This document shows, one piece after another, positions 47,368-59,817 of a stretch of 64,000 nucleotides of DNA. Made by a program: the position numbers and the translations under genes. The notes beneath the pieces are model-generated. The model was given only the letters and a program-made list of their open reading frames with translations. It was not told where the DNA came from and did no database searches. Origin of the DNA: Dermatemys mawii (Eukaryota; Chordata; Testudines; Dermatemydidae); the NCBI GenBank assembly GCA_007922305.1, contig ML677334.1, forward strand, positions 56,222,720-56,286,719. The letters run 5' to 3'. Position 1 is the first letter of the stretch. Each line of letters begins with the position of its first letter.

Positions 47368-47620
47368 CAGGGCTGGCCCCAGCTTTTTTGCCACCCCAAA
47401 TGGCAAAGAAAAAAACTTCCGCAAGTCATGCCACGAGAGCTGCCGCCGAAATGCCACCGAAGAAAGAAGAGCCAGAGAGGGACCCGCCACCAAAACACCG
47501 CCGAAAGATCAAGGGACCTGCTGCCGAAAGATCAAGACCAAGAGACGGACCTGCCACTGAAATGCTGCTGAATTATGCTGCTTCCCTCACTGCTGAAATA
47601 GTCACCTCTGGGTAAGTACT
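47368..47620. mobile_element. hAT-type MITE, right end missing
   Basis: Starts CAGGGCTGGCCCCAGC and continues with TTTTTTGCCACCCCAAATGG, a known start of GC-rich sauropsid hAT MITEs. The interior has GCCGCCGAAATG-type triplet-rich repeats and AAAGATCAAG twice. No right terminal repeat or target duplication found. The 75-codon frame 47388-47615 is low complexity. Confidence 0.65.
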
Positions 47621-48393
47621 TTTAGAAGTTCCTAATTATAGCTGTAACTGACAGAATGTGAAGAGCTGTTTTACTTGAACCCTTTGAACCCTGGTAGCTT
47701 CTTTTTTATTTTGTGAAAAATAAAATTAAGTATGATTATTAAATATAAACTCTATTTGGAATTAAAGCGACTTATTACATATTACAGCCAAATATTAAAT
47801 TTCAGGCTACAGTGTACAGATAGCTGTGCCAAACAGTGAGATGTTCAAATCAATGTTCAGCATACAATAATTTGCACCTTAAAATTTTACTCAGATCTTA
47901 TTTTAGTAGCTTAATTTCTACTAGACACTGGTGCATCATCCAAGGTCCCCAGATTTCTGTACAAGTGAGTTTGGAGAGATCTGTTAGGATGATAAAAAAA
48001 TCCTAATGAAAAGTTTCTGGTAAACTATTTAGTAAATATAACCTTTCCTTCCACTTTTTCTCTACAGTCTAGAAAAGAAGGCACTCAGGTCATAAAGACT
48101 AATGGGTCTGGTAATTCAGAAAAACCTCAGACTTCTGTTAATTCACAAGTCATCCATTGTGTAGCCAATCAGCCTGTGAGTATTTGCTGTGTTACACTAC
48201 CATTTTATTGACCTCAGCCTTGGACTGCAGGTTCAAACATGGAGGAGTGAGCGATAGCACAAAGTTTTCATGTGCTAGGGAGGTGAGTCATCTCCCATGT
48301 TGATTTCTGTACTTGGGGTAGTACTGTATACTGTGACCTTTATGCCATAGGGATGCTGAACTAAATACACCAAACCTGTCCCTTAACACTTAA

Positions 48394-48637
48394 GGTGTGT
48401 CTACACTGCAATTAGACGTGCACAGCTGGCTCGGGCCAGCTGACTCAGGCTTGAGGGGCTGTATAATGGTGGCATTGGCGTTTGGGTTCAGATTGAAGTC
48501 AAGCTCTGGAACCCTCCTACCTCAGCAAAGCCCATATGTCTATACCACCATTAAACAACTCTTAGCCCGAGCCCCGTGAGCCCAAATCAGCTGGCACAGG
48601 CTAGCTGTGGGTTTTTAATTGCAGTGTAGACATAACC
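48394..48637. mobile_element. MITE, 244 bp, near-perfect ends
   Basis: Left GGTGTGTCTACACTGCAATT, right reversed GGTTATGTCTACACTGCAAT then TA: about 19 bp match with one indel. Internal GCTGGCTCGGGCCAGCTGAC and GAGCCCAAATCAGCTGGC arms make it largely foldback. Confidence 0.8.
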
Positions 48638-48999
48638 TTAGTGTAGCAGAATCATTATTAATATGGCTCACAGAAAAAGCCTGATTTTAAAAAAATAGAG
48701 CAATGTTCCTTTGAGCATGCCCCACTTGAGAAGCTCACTGGTGCCAACAATTACCCTTCCATAATCAGTTGTCAGCTATCTTCATCCTACTTCATGAGTT
48801 AGTCTCCCCTTCTTAATCAAATTGGTGTTCTATCTACAGGTTTTATTAAATAACACCTCTTTATCTCTAACTTGTTCCGAGTCCTGTCCAATTTTCTCTT
48901 ACTTTTCCATGTGTTCTTCCCTCCCTATAATCACTTCTGTTTGATTACTGACATTGAGTTCCCTGATTGTAATTCTTCCCTGATGAGATATTTCAGAAA

Positions 49000-49260
49000 G
49001 TCTGGGTTTTACTCCAAGCCTTGCCAGAGACTGACCTAAGGCAAGTCATTTAGGAGCAGATTCGGAAACCTTTATTCATGCTGAATAGTACTTTACTCCA
49101 TGAATAATCTCATCAAACACAGAACTAATCCTGGAGTAAAGTACTATTCAATATAAATTATCGGTCTATGGCCTGGAATCTCTTTACCTTAGATCCCCAT
49201 CTGTAAAATAAGGATAACAACACTTCCCTGTCTCTTTAGTGGATACCTTCATTAGCAATT
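49000..49260 (+). mobile_element. MIR-like SINE split by a hairpin MITE
   Basis: The left part ends AGGCAAGTCATTTA (about 49,039-49,052) and the right part resumes at about 49,165 with CTCTTTACC then CCCCATCTGTAAAATAAGGA. In an intact MIR these blocks are close together. The intervening 110 bases are the palindromic element below. Confidence 0.6.
49082..49150. repeat. Perfect 19-bp inverted repeat (hairpin MITE core)
   Basis: TGAATAGTACTTTACTCCA at 49082-49100 is the exact reverse complement of 49132-49150, with a 31-base loop. Weaker pairing extends outward to about 49,065 and 49,165. Confidence 0.88.
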
Positions 49261-49317
49261 GTGATGTGCGTTACACCTTTGAATAGAATGACTCTGAGGC
49301 AAAATTGTGGTAAGTAA

Positions 49318-49365
49318 AAGCTGAAATAAACTGGTTAGTCTCTAAGGTGCCATAAGTGTTCCTCA
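49318..49365 (+). mobile_element. Penelope-like 3' fragment
   Basis: ATAAACTGGTTAGTCTCTAA then GGTGCCATAAGTGTTCCT matches the Penelope 3' block seen at 37690-37839 and, reversed, at 42521-42560. Confidence 0.6.
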
Positions 49366-49564
49366 TCTTATAAGATCACTGCTACATTCACCTTTTACCC
49401 TAAGAATGGGCTATGTTCTCTCAGTTCCCTTGGTGTTCCCTGCAGTTTCGTTTCCATATGCTATGCATGTTTCAATAGGATTTATTTTTCTCCATTTTTT
49501 AAAGCTTCAGGTTTGTTTGTGAGAATCTGACAAGTATAGGGTTTATTAACTGTAAGGACACAGC

Positions 49565-49690
49565 TCTTTCTGCCCCTAGGAGGAAGAGTCATCTAGTGGT
49601 TAGAGAACAAGACAAGCTGTCAAGAATTCTAGGTTTTATTCCCAGCTGTGCCACTGACTTGCTGAGAGACCTTGGACAAGTTACTGTGGC
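49565..49690 (+). mobile_element. MIR-like SINE
   Basis: AGTCATCTAGTGGTTAGAGA, TTATTCCCAGCTGTGCCACT, GACTTGCTGAGAGACCTTGG and ACAAGTTACTGTGG follow the MIR consensus in order, including a tRNA-like A-box region. Confidence 0.75.
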
Positions 49691-49694
49691 CCAC

Positions 49695-49775
49695 ATCCTC
49701 AGAGGATGTTAGGCATCTACCCCCATTGAAATGTATAGGATTTGGGCTCCTAAATGCCATCGAGGATCTAGGCCT
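49695..49775. repeat. Palindromic amniote repeat fragment
   Basis: TGTTAGGCATCTACCCCCAT and GGGCTCCTAAATGCCATCGA around a central ATTGAAATGTATAGG; same family as the fragments at 58225 and 60228. Confidence 0.45.
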
Positions 49776-49859
49776 TTGTGCCAAAGGCAAAACAAGGTTA
49801 CTTACCTACCGCTTAGGAGTGTTCAGAGGCTTAGTTAATTAGGCCTCAGTTAAAGCTGA

Positions 49860-50600
49860 GGTTGTGCATAATTATGTTGCATTGTGACTGGAAACACCCC
49901 TTTATTTACATCCTACACACTAGTATAATCATCTTTGTACAAAATATGCCTTGTGAGGTATCATTTGAGAACTAACTCCCAGGTCAATAATACCATGGTG
50001 AACCATATGTAGCAACATGATATGTGAAGTTATGAAATCCCCCTGTATGATGTTCTTAGCACAAGTTCAAAACCACACAGCCCTGCCAAGGCAGAAGTAT
50101 CCTGAAGGAAGAAATGTGTGTTTCCCTCATACAAGTAGTAAACAGGGTCCGCAAGATAGGAGGGAGAAGAGATGTCAGGAGACAAAGCAGCTATACACAG
50201 ACACTCAGAGTGTGACCTGCATGCTGAAGGGCTGTTTGTGAGAGGCCCAGGTTGAGAGCTTCAGTTTACAGGGCAGGTGAAGACAACCCTTCACGGGTCT
50301 GGGTTGCTCCTGGAATGTGACATGCACCTCCCACTTCAAACATTCTACTAGCAGTATCTGGAAGCATTATGCCTACATAGTAAGCTACAGCTTGAAGTCT
50401 GGTGCTTACTGATGTGCAGAAATGGAGAAGAGCAACCTGGCTGCGGTCACTCCCCTACATCCAGACACTCCGAGTCTGGACTGATCAGCACTGCTGGCAG
50501 TATTTCACGCCTCTCTTGCACTCTGGGAAAATGCAACAACATTATGGATTGCAACATGACATGCAGACCACGGCATCCACAATTGGTGACATTTACCCAA
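49860..50600. other. Unassigned, possibly LTR-type
   Basis: TTGTACAAAATATGCCTTGT then GAGGTATCATTTGAGAAC at about 49,935 is a stretch I associate with a turtle LTR repeat, but no boundaries are visible. Short frames at 50017-50639 have no motifs. Confidence 0.3.
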
Positions 50601-53600
50601 ACTGACCCTCTAGACCTTTTGAGCTTTGCCCATCGCTAATTTATTAATACTGTTAAATCTGACATCTTCTCAGCTGTATTGCTCTGGAAAATTAAGACTC
50701 ATTTGGGGAGAAGAAAGATTTTAAAAGCTATAATTCTCACACATTGCCCTGAAGTATTATGGATGCCAAAGTGCATTTGTTTTAATTCAGCTGAAGCCAA
50801 TTACTTAATTTTTCAAATCCATTTATGCACAATATCTTTATGCCATGAGTAGGTGTATGTTCCCCCCCACACTTCATAGTAAGATTGTATGGTTCATCAT
50901 ATGCCAAGAGATCTGTGGAAGAAAGAAGATTCCAAAATCTTCAAAGAACTACAGTGTTGCAAGAGCTACCAGTCTTGTTATTTATTTCTCTCCCGCACTC
51001 AGTACTGTTCTGCCGAGTCTCCCTTTCATGAGCTAATCTATTTCATGGGGCATTGCCCTCCGCAAATGACTAATTTTACTGGCCACAATCTGGTACTCAC
51101 AAAATAAAATGAAAAAAGTATCAGGGATTGATTAGTTGATCTAGGCACCGGCAGTCTATACCTACAGTGCTGCTCTGTGTGTATTCACAGCACTAGCCAG
51201 TGCTTCTGCCGTTCCAGCTTTGTTGTTTTGTTTTTACCCTGCAGCATTAGCACTGATTGCAACAACCGACTGACTTTGTTGCCAGTGTGAAATATAAAAC
51301 AACAAAATGTATGATCTGGGTAGCTCTGTGGATAATATGCTGTAGCACCAGTCATCTCCTGCCTGTGGCTATGTCAGCTGAACCATCCACAGTCCATTTA
51401 TTCCATTGGTGTGTGGGGGCGGGGGGGGGGGGGATTTTGTTTTTTTTTTATTTAATTTCTATGAAATCAGGACTGGGACCCAGAATGCTTGGAACTTTGC
51501 CAATATCCTGGTGAGTTAATAGAATGGAAAGAAAATAAGAAGTACATTGACCCAATTTCTTGGACTAAATAGACTAGCAGTGACAAGAAAAGCTACTCCA
51601 GTATTTGTTCTTAGAATGATTTTTCAGATTGAGGTTTAGGACAATACATTACAAATGGAGTTAGAGATCATAGACTGAAGAATATTCTTTGGGCTCTTGA
51701 TTAACTGTAAAGGGCTCTCAACATCCCAGAGTCTCTGTTTTAAACATACTGTTAGTTTTCAGTCGCTGCACTGCTTTCTGCCCAATTCCATTTTTCTTCA
51801 AGTTTCTGTTCGCCTTCTTTGCCCCTTTTAAATTACAAGTTATAAAAGAACAACCTTAAAAATAAACGTGTAATCTCCCCTACATCTCATGAATGACAGG
51901 TCAACGGAGTCACTTAAGAGAGCACATACCGGGTATTGCTCTTTTGTGTGAGCAAAAAGCCATTTATCTGCATTTGTATGTGGCGAAAAACATTGTAGCA
52001 TTAAAGTTTTTCAGATACAGAATGGGGGATGCTCTTAAAACCTGATCATACATTAAATAGGAGTGCTTGACCAACCTTCCCACCACCCCAGACCTGGTTC
52101 TGTCAAGGTGTTATCCAAATAGGTGCCAAGGCCCAGAAAATAGTGCTGTGGACTATCAGGAGACTGTTGAAGTCACGTCTATCTGTCACTTCACTTCTAT
52201 CTGCCTCAGTTTATCCCTTTATAGAATATATATGGAGGTCCTTTGTAAAACACCTGAATATCTCTGAATGAAAAAGTAATACTACACAATAAACACAGAG
52301 TATAACTACTCTCAAGATCAATATGGCCTGTCAATTAGTCAAAATTCATCACTAAATATGTCAAAGTAATTGTAACCCCTCCCCACAAACTATTTAATAC
52401 TAATAAAAGTATGTATATTTCAAACCTGGCCAGTCAAAACAAACATTCTGGGATCACTAGTCACCTACTGGTGCCAGAAGCAGAGATACAGGAGTATTGA
52501 CTATGCTGTCAGTAGCTCCTCCCGGAAAACTCCCCTGCAGTCCTTGCCTCCTTCAGTCCAGAGGCATGGAGTCTTGCCTCAGTGCCTCATTCAATGCTTT
52601 TCAAGCTTTTTCCTTCCAGTGACCAGTCCAAAGCTGATGGGAATAAAAAGTAGAAGTGCTAAGGTGGAGAAAGAAGAGAACTATTTTTTGGAGGTACGCC
52701 GTTGAATAGATTTACATCAGTGTACCAGAGCAGAATGTGGTTTAGTAGACATGGAGACTAAACTATCCTCCTAGGGCAAGCAATTGGCCTTAAAATAGTT
52801 CCAGTGAGGAACTGCATACAAGGTAATATCTAATTTAAAAAATTACTTGCTTGTAAGAATAACATTTATCCTAAGTGCTATTAGCATGGGGTTGCTAGGT
52901 CTGGGCCCATGATGTCAGTATACAATTAGCATATTTCTACTTTAATTTATAGAGGTTTTGTTGTAGGGGAGCCCCTAAAAATTCAGTTCATTTTAAGAAA
53001 GCCTGGATAAGGAAACCAGATAGCTGGAATAAATAAAGGGGGTGGGGGAATCAATAGTCCTGCTTCTGATGCATCAACACTTGGGTATGAACACATTTAG
53101 AATTGTTGTCTTGATGTTTAGTCTATTAAGTGTCACCTGGTCCCAATTTGTCACCTTTCAAAGCCATTCATCTTCTAAATTCATCAGGAAATGGATTAAA
53201 GCTCAGGAGTTTTACTAAATATTCCACTCCCCTAGCATATACCCTGGGGAGGGAAGAAAGGGGGAAAAAAAAACAGCCCCAGAATTTCCCTCTTAAGCCA
53301 TTCCATGATGGTGGCAAAGACGGAAGCTTTTGCATAGGCAAGGCACAAGCTCAGAGCATGGTAATAAACACGTTTATGCCCCATCTACCTTATAATTTTC
53401 AGCACTGCTATCTCCAGCGAAGCTGCACCAGAGGATAATTATGAGTCTGAACTTTTCCATGTGCAGACACATTTCATCTGGATAAAATGCTTTTATTATC
53501 CAGATCTATGAAAGATATTGTAACCATTGAATTATGCTGCAAGTTTGCTATATTACATTTACATATGCTTTTCATAGTTTAAAGAATATTTTGAGTAGAG

Positions 53601-53690
53601 GTTGGTTAGACTGAGCTACAAGCCACTAGGAGACCATGAAGGGCATATATTTTATTTACTGGTGTTTTGTATTTAAATTAGACCACTGAG
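50601..53690. other. No gene recognised
   Basis: Poly-G (51421-51433) followed by a T run. No element, exon or RNA gene recognised. Confidence 0.4.
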
Positions 53691-53697
53691 GCCAGAA

Positions 53698-53770
53698 CCT
53701 CAGCTGATACAAAGCAGCCTAGCTCCATCTAAATCAATGGAACTATGCAGAATCACATCAGCTGAGGATC
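53698..53770. repeat. Palindromic amniote repeat
   Basis: CCTCAGCTGAT at the left and ATCAGCTGAGG at the right, with GCAGCCTAGCTCCATC and AATGGAACTATGCAG pairing inside. Related to about 35,579-35,640. Confidence 0.7.
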
Positions 53771-54079
53771 AGAGCCCTGTAGTTTAAAATGAAAATGATG
53801 CAGTTGATACAGTAAGTCTAGGGTAGGTGGAAACGCTTTAAACTTTAATCTTGGGCCTTGTTGAGGTACAAAAGGCAAAGATGAAAAAGCCCAAGTCCTC
53901 TGTTTATATGGATTTGTTCTTCACTGCCTTTCACCTTGAAAAATCATTGACATCCATGGAAATTGGGCATAAAATGTTACCAAGGGAAATTATCCAACTG
54001 CGTGCAAGTTGCACAGGTGCAAAAAAGACTATTGGAATTGCCACACTGCTATCAGAGGTGAATGGGGATGCAGGGGGTG

Positions 54080-54304
54080 AGGTTACAGCACATGTAGGTA
54101 GACCCAAGGTAGCTTTAACCTAGCAATGACATTGTGGCAGCATGGACTTGAGTGCAGGCTAGCTGCCTGAGTGAGTACCTAGGAGGGCTTGGACAGGCCA
54201 TGCAGAAGTCCACACTGCCATATCTTCACTGATATAGTAAAGCTAGCTTGTGTATGCTATATGTCCTGGATTCACACCTCTGACTGCAGCGTAGACATAC
54301 CCTA
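54080..54304. mobile_element. MITE, same family as 20395-20658, copy B
   Basis: The right end reversed is AGGGTATGTCTACGCTGCAG then TCAGAGGTGTGAATCC. The left limit is approximate; GTAGGTAGACCCAAGGTAGC at about 54,094 is an internal landmark of such elements. Confidence 0.6.
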
Positions 54305-55570
54305 AAGGTGCAAGGGCAGGCGAATCAGGCTCTATAGGGGGACATTAACATCTTTCATTTCCCTGGAGTTTAAGGGTGCTCGGTGCCTTTTGTTTTCTCT
54401 CTACTGCATTGTGTATTATAAATGATTATTGCATGGTAACGAGACCATTAAAATTATTCTTAAAGTGCCAAGTTGTAAATTGGAAGACTGGAACACTGGC
54501 TGTCAACATTTCAAAGACCCTGTAAAAGAAAATCCTAAGGAGTTGTTTGAAAGCAACTCCAGAAGGAAACAAAACAGACTGGGCTGCCCAAAAAGCAGAA
54601 AAGCCATCCATGCCTACACTCTCCAAAAAGGGAATCTTCAGGGTATTTGGATTGAGGACAGAAATTATCCAAAAATCCCAGGCTGGCAAATTTACTTGAA
54701 AGCATTCTTATATGAAGTGAATTTTGGACATGCATTTGCCAGGCAGAAGAATCCAACCATTAGAAGAACTATGGACGATGGCCTGGCCTCCCTCTGCTGT
54801 ATCATCCATAGTTGAACATTGGTTTAATTCTGGGAGCTTTAGCATTAGGCTACAGGTCACAATAGCCATATTAGTAAGGGAAAGGTTGAAACGCATTTCC
54901 AGAATCAAATCCTTCAAAGACACCCTAGCAAACACCATAGTTCCTCTGATGGGAAGCTGTTCTACAGTAAGCATTGGCAGGGAATTTAGATTAATGATGT
55001 ACCTGGTTTTCCTAGTCTCTTGTGCATCCTGCACAAGGAGAAGAGACACAACTCCAAAGAGCTGAGGTGGGACAGACCAGCTCCTAGTCATAGACATGTA
55101 CCCCATTTTCACAGTAATCAGTTCTATGAGTTGGCCACATCAGAAGGAACATGCTACATCACCCTGTAGGCTGCACACAGGGGACCTCGAAGAGGGACTA
55201 TGCCAATAATAGAATAATTAGCATTGTAAATTCACATACAGCATTTTGATTGTCTACTGGATGATTTTGTCTTACTTCAAAACTGACAATATCATTTATG
55301 TTAGATAAAGCTGGTAAAGTGAGTTTTACTTGAATTCTTGCTGTCCATGAGGAGATCCTTTGGAACCTCTTGCTCCATGCCTCAGAGACCCCTCTTCTAA
55401 TCAACTCCCTGCATCCCTCAGTGGCTCCCTAGCTGTCAGCACTGTTGAATCACAAAGGCAACCTGACCCACTTCCCAGGTGTGGGCAGTTGTTTTTATTA
55501 TGGTACCGTCCTCTGGCATTAGCCTGTGGCATTGCAGTGATCTTCACTTCTTCCCTCTCCCCGCATCTGG
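54305..55570. other. No gene recognised; overlapping open frames on both strands
   Basis: Frames of 128, 113 and 134 codons overlap at 54429-55112 on both strands. None shows a motif I recognise. The sequence GGGAAGCTGTTCTACAG at about 54,950 may belong to a dispersed repeat. Confidence 0.35.
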
Positions 55571-55574
55571 CCCC

Positions 55575-56170
55575 ATGATGGCCTGTCTCTGTCATCTCTG
55601 TCCAAGCCTTAAAAGTTCAATCCCCTTCCAGGCTACCTAAAGGTCCAGCGGAAATTCCAGACATGTTTCCTAATACTAATTCTTCTGTTCTCTTGGACTA
55701 CACTGTAGTTCTCTGCCTCTTGGCTGCTACTCCTGGGCTCTGGAAATTTTTTTGCCACACTACTTCCTCCTAGCAGGTTTCCCCCCATTGTCTCCCTTTC
55801 CCAGGGATTCTGTCAGGTTCCCTCGGGGATCTCCCCACTCCCTGTGGACCCTAGCTCAGAGCTCTGCAACAGAAGCCTTTCTTGCTCCCTGTGGGCTTTC
55901 CAGCTTGATTTCCCCAGGCCCTTCCTAAAGGAGGAATACCTTTTGCTCCTCTTCCTGGGTCTCCTCCCTGGGAGTTCAGCTCTGTTTAAGAAGTTCTCTC
56001 TCTGATCATCTACAGCTGGGGTCAGTAATTCTAATTAAGCTCCACCACACCCACTTGGTCCCACTGGTTACCACTGAGTTGTTAGCTCATTGGCAAGACT
56101 AAGGAACAACTGCTAGATCATAGGCAAGGCTTAGCCCAGCTTGCTTTAAAGGATTAGTCCTCCTGTGACA
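55575..56170 (-). mobile_element. LTR-like block, candidate
   Basis: On the minus strand it starts TGTCACAGGAGGACTAATCC at 56170, a TG start of the style seen in the other blocks. The plus strand is pyrimidine-rich like the other antisense LTRs. The left limit and target duplication were not found. Confidence 0.4.
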
Positions 56171-58224
56171 TCGCAAGGCCATGGAAGGAGAACATCTTCT
56201 CACCCTCGTTGAAAGTCCAAGTCTAGAGTTCTAAGTAAGTATGGGAGTAAATTCTCTTTAGATACCTCTCTACACTATCCTCTCTAGGATATTTCCATGA
56301 GTCAATAGTCCTCCTCTTAAAATCTATCTCCGTCCATTCCCTAGTCTCCCAGCCTTTTCCTGACTCCATTCCACCAACCTTCCTACTTATTACAATGCAG
56401 ATCCTCAAATTAAATCATACTTCCAGTCCCTATACTTTCCACTAGCTCACAAGCTCCTTCTTATATAGGCTTGACCAATCACTTGACACTCCCACAGTGT
56501 TATATGACTCCAAACAATCCCTCCTGGGATATTTTCCAGGGTTTCCTCTTCTTAAAGGACCAGAGTCTCAATTATGGCTGTGCTCACACCTGTCTCTATT
56601 ACACATTCTTTTCAATATGTTTATGGATGAAGATGTTTTCCAAGATTTAAATCAAATCAGGATGCATTATTAGTAAATAAGGGAACTACAGTTTGATTCT
56701 AATTGCACTTGAAATTATTAACACCACTCTTTCTCTATATTAGGTTGCATACATTTTTAAGGTAAAATATCAAGCATCCCATATAGTGTTCCTATTCCCT
56801 GAATATTACAGTCAGTCTCATTTCTTCTCATCTGTGTGCTGGCCCCTCTAGAACAGTCTGAGATGCCAGTATGTGGAAATTTACACAACTACTTCCTGTG
56901 CTGTACTTGTTCTGTGGATATACAGAGGACTTCAGCTTCCAATGACATCACTGTGGTATCTTTCATGAGTACAACATTTTATTAAAATTGATAAGGATAA
57001 ATCTATCTTTCCAACTGGATATAGTTCCATCTATGTTACAGCCGAAAGACATTTGGTGTCACTTGGTTTGCACACAGCCATGTGACCAAATGATAGCAAA
57101 GATGATTCAGTGTGTTTTCACTGCAGATTATTCCTATTCTGTCTAATCTGCATTTGTCAGTCCACAACTATCTGGCTGCCTACTTGAGTTTTCTAAGAGC
57201 AGTCTGGGAAAATTAGGCAGTTATGCCATAGTACAGTTAGTGTGTCCATTACTTCAGTAGGTGTAGACTGGGGGTGAAATGTGATTTCTGAGAGACTAAC
57301 AGGGTAATATGTGGGGTGTTTTTCTCATTTCCTTTGCAGTAGGGTCTAATTGATTGATGTTATATGTAATAAAGGTTGACTATAGTGTTATCTGTCGCCA
57401 TGGTTGTGGTTTAAATAGCTGTCAGGGTGCCTATAGCTTAGGATAGTTGCTTCTTTTCTCCCTTTGTATAAATCTAGATAAATAAATATATAATCTTGAT
57501 GACAATGACCTTCATTACATCTTAGAGCAGATTATTGCTCCCTGTAGTCTCCATTTTCTCAGTGAAAGCAATAGATAAGATTCACTCCATAATTAGAGGG
57601 CCCAAAGTTTTCTGGTCTGGTAACCTGGCACCACTGCTGTGCAGAGTGGCAGAGTTCAGGTGAGGGATTCAAGGGCTCAGAGAGCAAATCAAAGAAGGGC
57701 TGCCTTGTGCCACTCATTTACAAATTAGGTGGGGGATGGGAAAGAGACAGAATGAACTGTCTACCTCCCAGCTAGAACCAAATCACTGCCAATTAATACA
57801 ATTATATAATACAACTATACCTGTATTGCATTAGTATTTGTGAATCACCATTGTCACCTGGCTTAAAATTGCAATGAAATGAGATTCTGATTTTTGTGTA
57901 TTCAAGGATAATATTTTGCATTCACCAGTGGTACATGTTTTAGTCAATCATCCACAGACCCTACCATCTTACCACCAGCCACCATATATCCAGAAGCAAG
58001 GATTATACTTCATACCTTGCTAGTATTGCTTTTTCCAGAAATCACAAGGGCATTTTTTTTTACGAGGAAATTAACAACTGGCAAGAACTGAACATTCTTA
58101 GAAAATCCAACATTCCAGAACCCACCACCCAACTTTAAATCCTAGGATAAAATTAAAATAAGTAACACCATAACATACTTGGCAAATACCATAGTTCTTA
58201 TCTGGGAGCCCACAAGGAAGGATT
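56171..58224. other. No gene recognised
   Basis: No exon or named element. Pyrimidine-rich until about 56,580, AT-rich afterwards. Confidence 0.4.
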
Positions 58225-58325
58225 GTGTTAGGGTGGGATTTTCAAAGGCATCCAAGGGCTTATTGACATTCTGTGGGAGCTGGGCACTGATCTCCCGTAG
58301 GCCCCTTTGAAGATCCCAGCCTTGG
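58225..58325. repeat. Palindromic amniote repeat
   Basis: GGGATTTTCAAAGGCATCCA on the left and CCCTTTGAAGATCCCA on the right are imperfect inverted arms around a GTGGGAGCTGGGCAC core. Confidence 0.65.
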
Positions 58326-58471
58326 CTTGTATGAGAGCGTAGAGAGAGAGCGCTAGAGGTACAGGGCAGAAAGCATGAATCACTTGATGGAACCTGCCTG
58401 TTTTGACTTTGCAAGGGACAGGAATAAGGTGCTGTAGGGTAGGTGAGGCCTTTTCTTGCAAAGGGACTCTG

Positions 58472-58757
58472 AGGGCTTGTCTTCACTACGTGCAGCAGCA
58501 ATCGGTCTTTTGGCGATCGATTTATCGCATCTCGTCAGGACGCGATAAATCGATCGCCAGTGCTGCCCCTGTCATCTCGGGAACTCCAGCTCGCCAACAG
58601 GCGTAAGCTGGAGTTGACGGGGGGGCGCGCTGCCGACCGCCGCCGCCATGAGGATGGCAGGTAAGTCGGCTGTAGAGACGCCGACTTCAGCTACGTTATT
58701 AACGTAGCTGAAGTTGCGTATCTACAGCCGATCCCCAGCCCTAGTGAAGACCATCCC
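58472..58757 (+). mobile_element. CpG-rich three-hairpin MITE, near full length
   Basis: Ends AGGGCTTGTCTTCACTA and, reversed, AGGGATGGTCTTCACTA. Three internal inverted pairs: 58511-58528 with 58542-58559 (perfect 18 bp, TGGCGATCGATTTATCGC), CTCCAGCT...AGCTGGAG at about 58,584-58,615, and 58684-58698 with 58700-58714 (perfect 15 bp, ACTTCAGCTACGTTA). Opposite-orientation relative at 21195-21466. Many CpGs are retained in a CpG-poor background. Confidence 0.82.
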
Positions 58758-59815
58758 TGAGAGCAGGTGTCATGAAGAGGGCTGTACTAATTGTTTCAAT
58801 CATGGCACCAAATGTGTGGTTGATTCTCCCACTGCTGCATTCTCTTCTTTCTTTCTTCTTCTCTTACCATCCCTCAGCCTCTTTCCCCACAGCTGTGTCT
58901 TGTATTCCATTCCTAAAGAACATGCTACTATCCACCCCATTCTATTACACCAGGATTCTGCTTCGTCATCTGGGGTACACTGACTGAAGGAGCTTTCTGC
59001 CAGCTTCTTTTTTTTTTTCTCCCTGGCAGAGATAACTGAGAAAGCCAGAACCCTGGGCTTTTTGCTTCCTGCATGTGGTCTCTGACACTCTGAAAGCTGC
59101 TGGTTGTTTAATGGCCACCTGTTGGTCTTGTCTGATCACCAATCTGTCACTGGCTTTCCCTCCTCCTCTTGTGTGTCTGTGGTTAAGGAAAGACTTGCAA
59201 CATGTTCAAAGGAAATTTACACCATATCTGGCAGCAGCATCGAGTCAATGGGTGCCAAGAATATGACTGGCATCATTTTCTTGGGTCTTTCTCTAGTCTC
59301 ACATGTGGGTTTGATGTATATTCAGGCAAGCACATATGGTAAAAGAATTTTAAGAAAAAGTTTATTCTACATATAGCTGAGTGAATATTGCAAAGAATGT
59401 TTTGCAAGCACTTACTCAGATATTAAAATGCATTCCTCCAACCATCCTCACACCCACTTTTGTGTTTGCTGTCTATGAATAAATTGTGCCATCAAGTTTT
59501 ACTGGGTATGAGTGTTTATAGCAATCAAATTTCAGAGCTGGATGCATGAGTATTTATACCAAAAGTGCTTACTCCCTCGCCCATTTAGGGAACAGAAAGA
59601 ATAGTGTGAGGTTACTCATAAACACAACTGTGAGAATAGGTGAACCCTTTGCATTGTCAGTGCTACAACCTGGTTAAATACTGATTCAAATTTTCAGTGA
59701 GGACCAGCTGGGACACATTTTTCTTTACTACCATAAACACAAGTCATTGAAATCCTGATGGATCAAACTCCTTTTAATAAGCAACCCGTAACCAGCACTC
59801 AAATTTGTGACTTTT
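58758..59815. other. No gene recognised
   Basis: Overlapping short frames (58714-58987, 59075-59376) without motifs; nothing else seen. Confidence 0.4.
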
Positions 59816-59817
59816 CA

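Noticed and set aside
47388..47615. 75-codon lysine/proline/alanine-rich frame
   Set aside because: Low-complexity triplet-rich interior of a hAT MITE.
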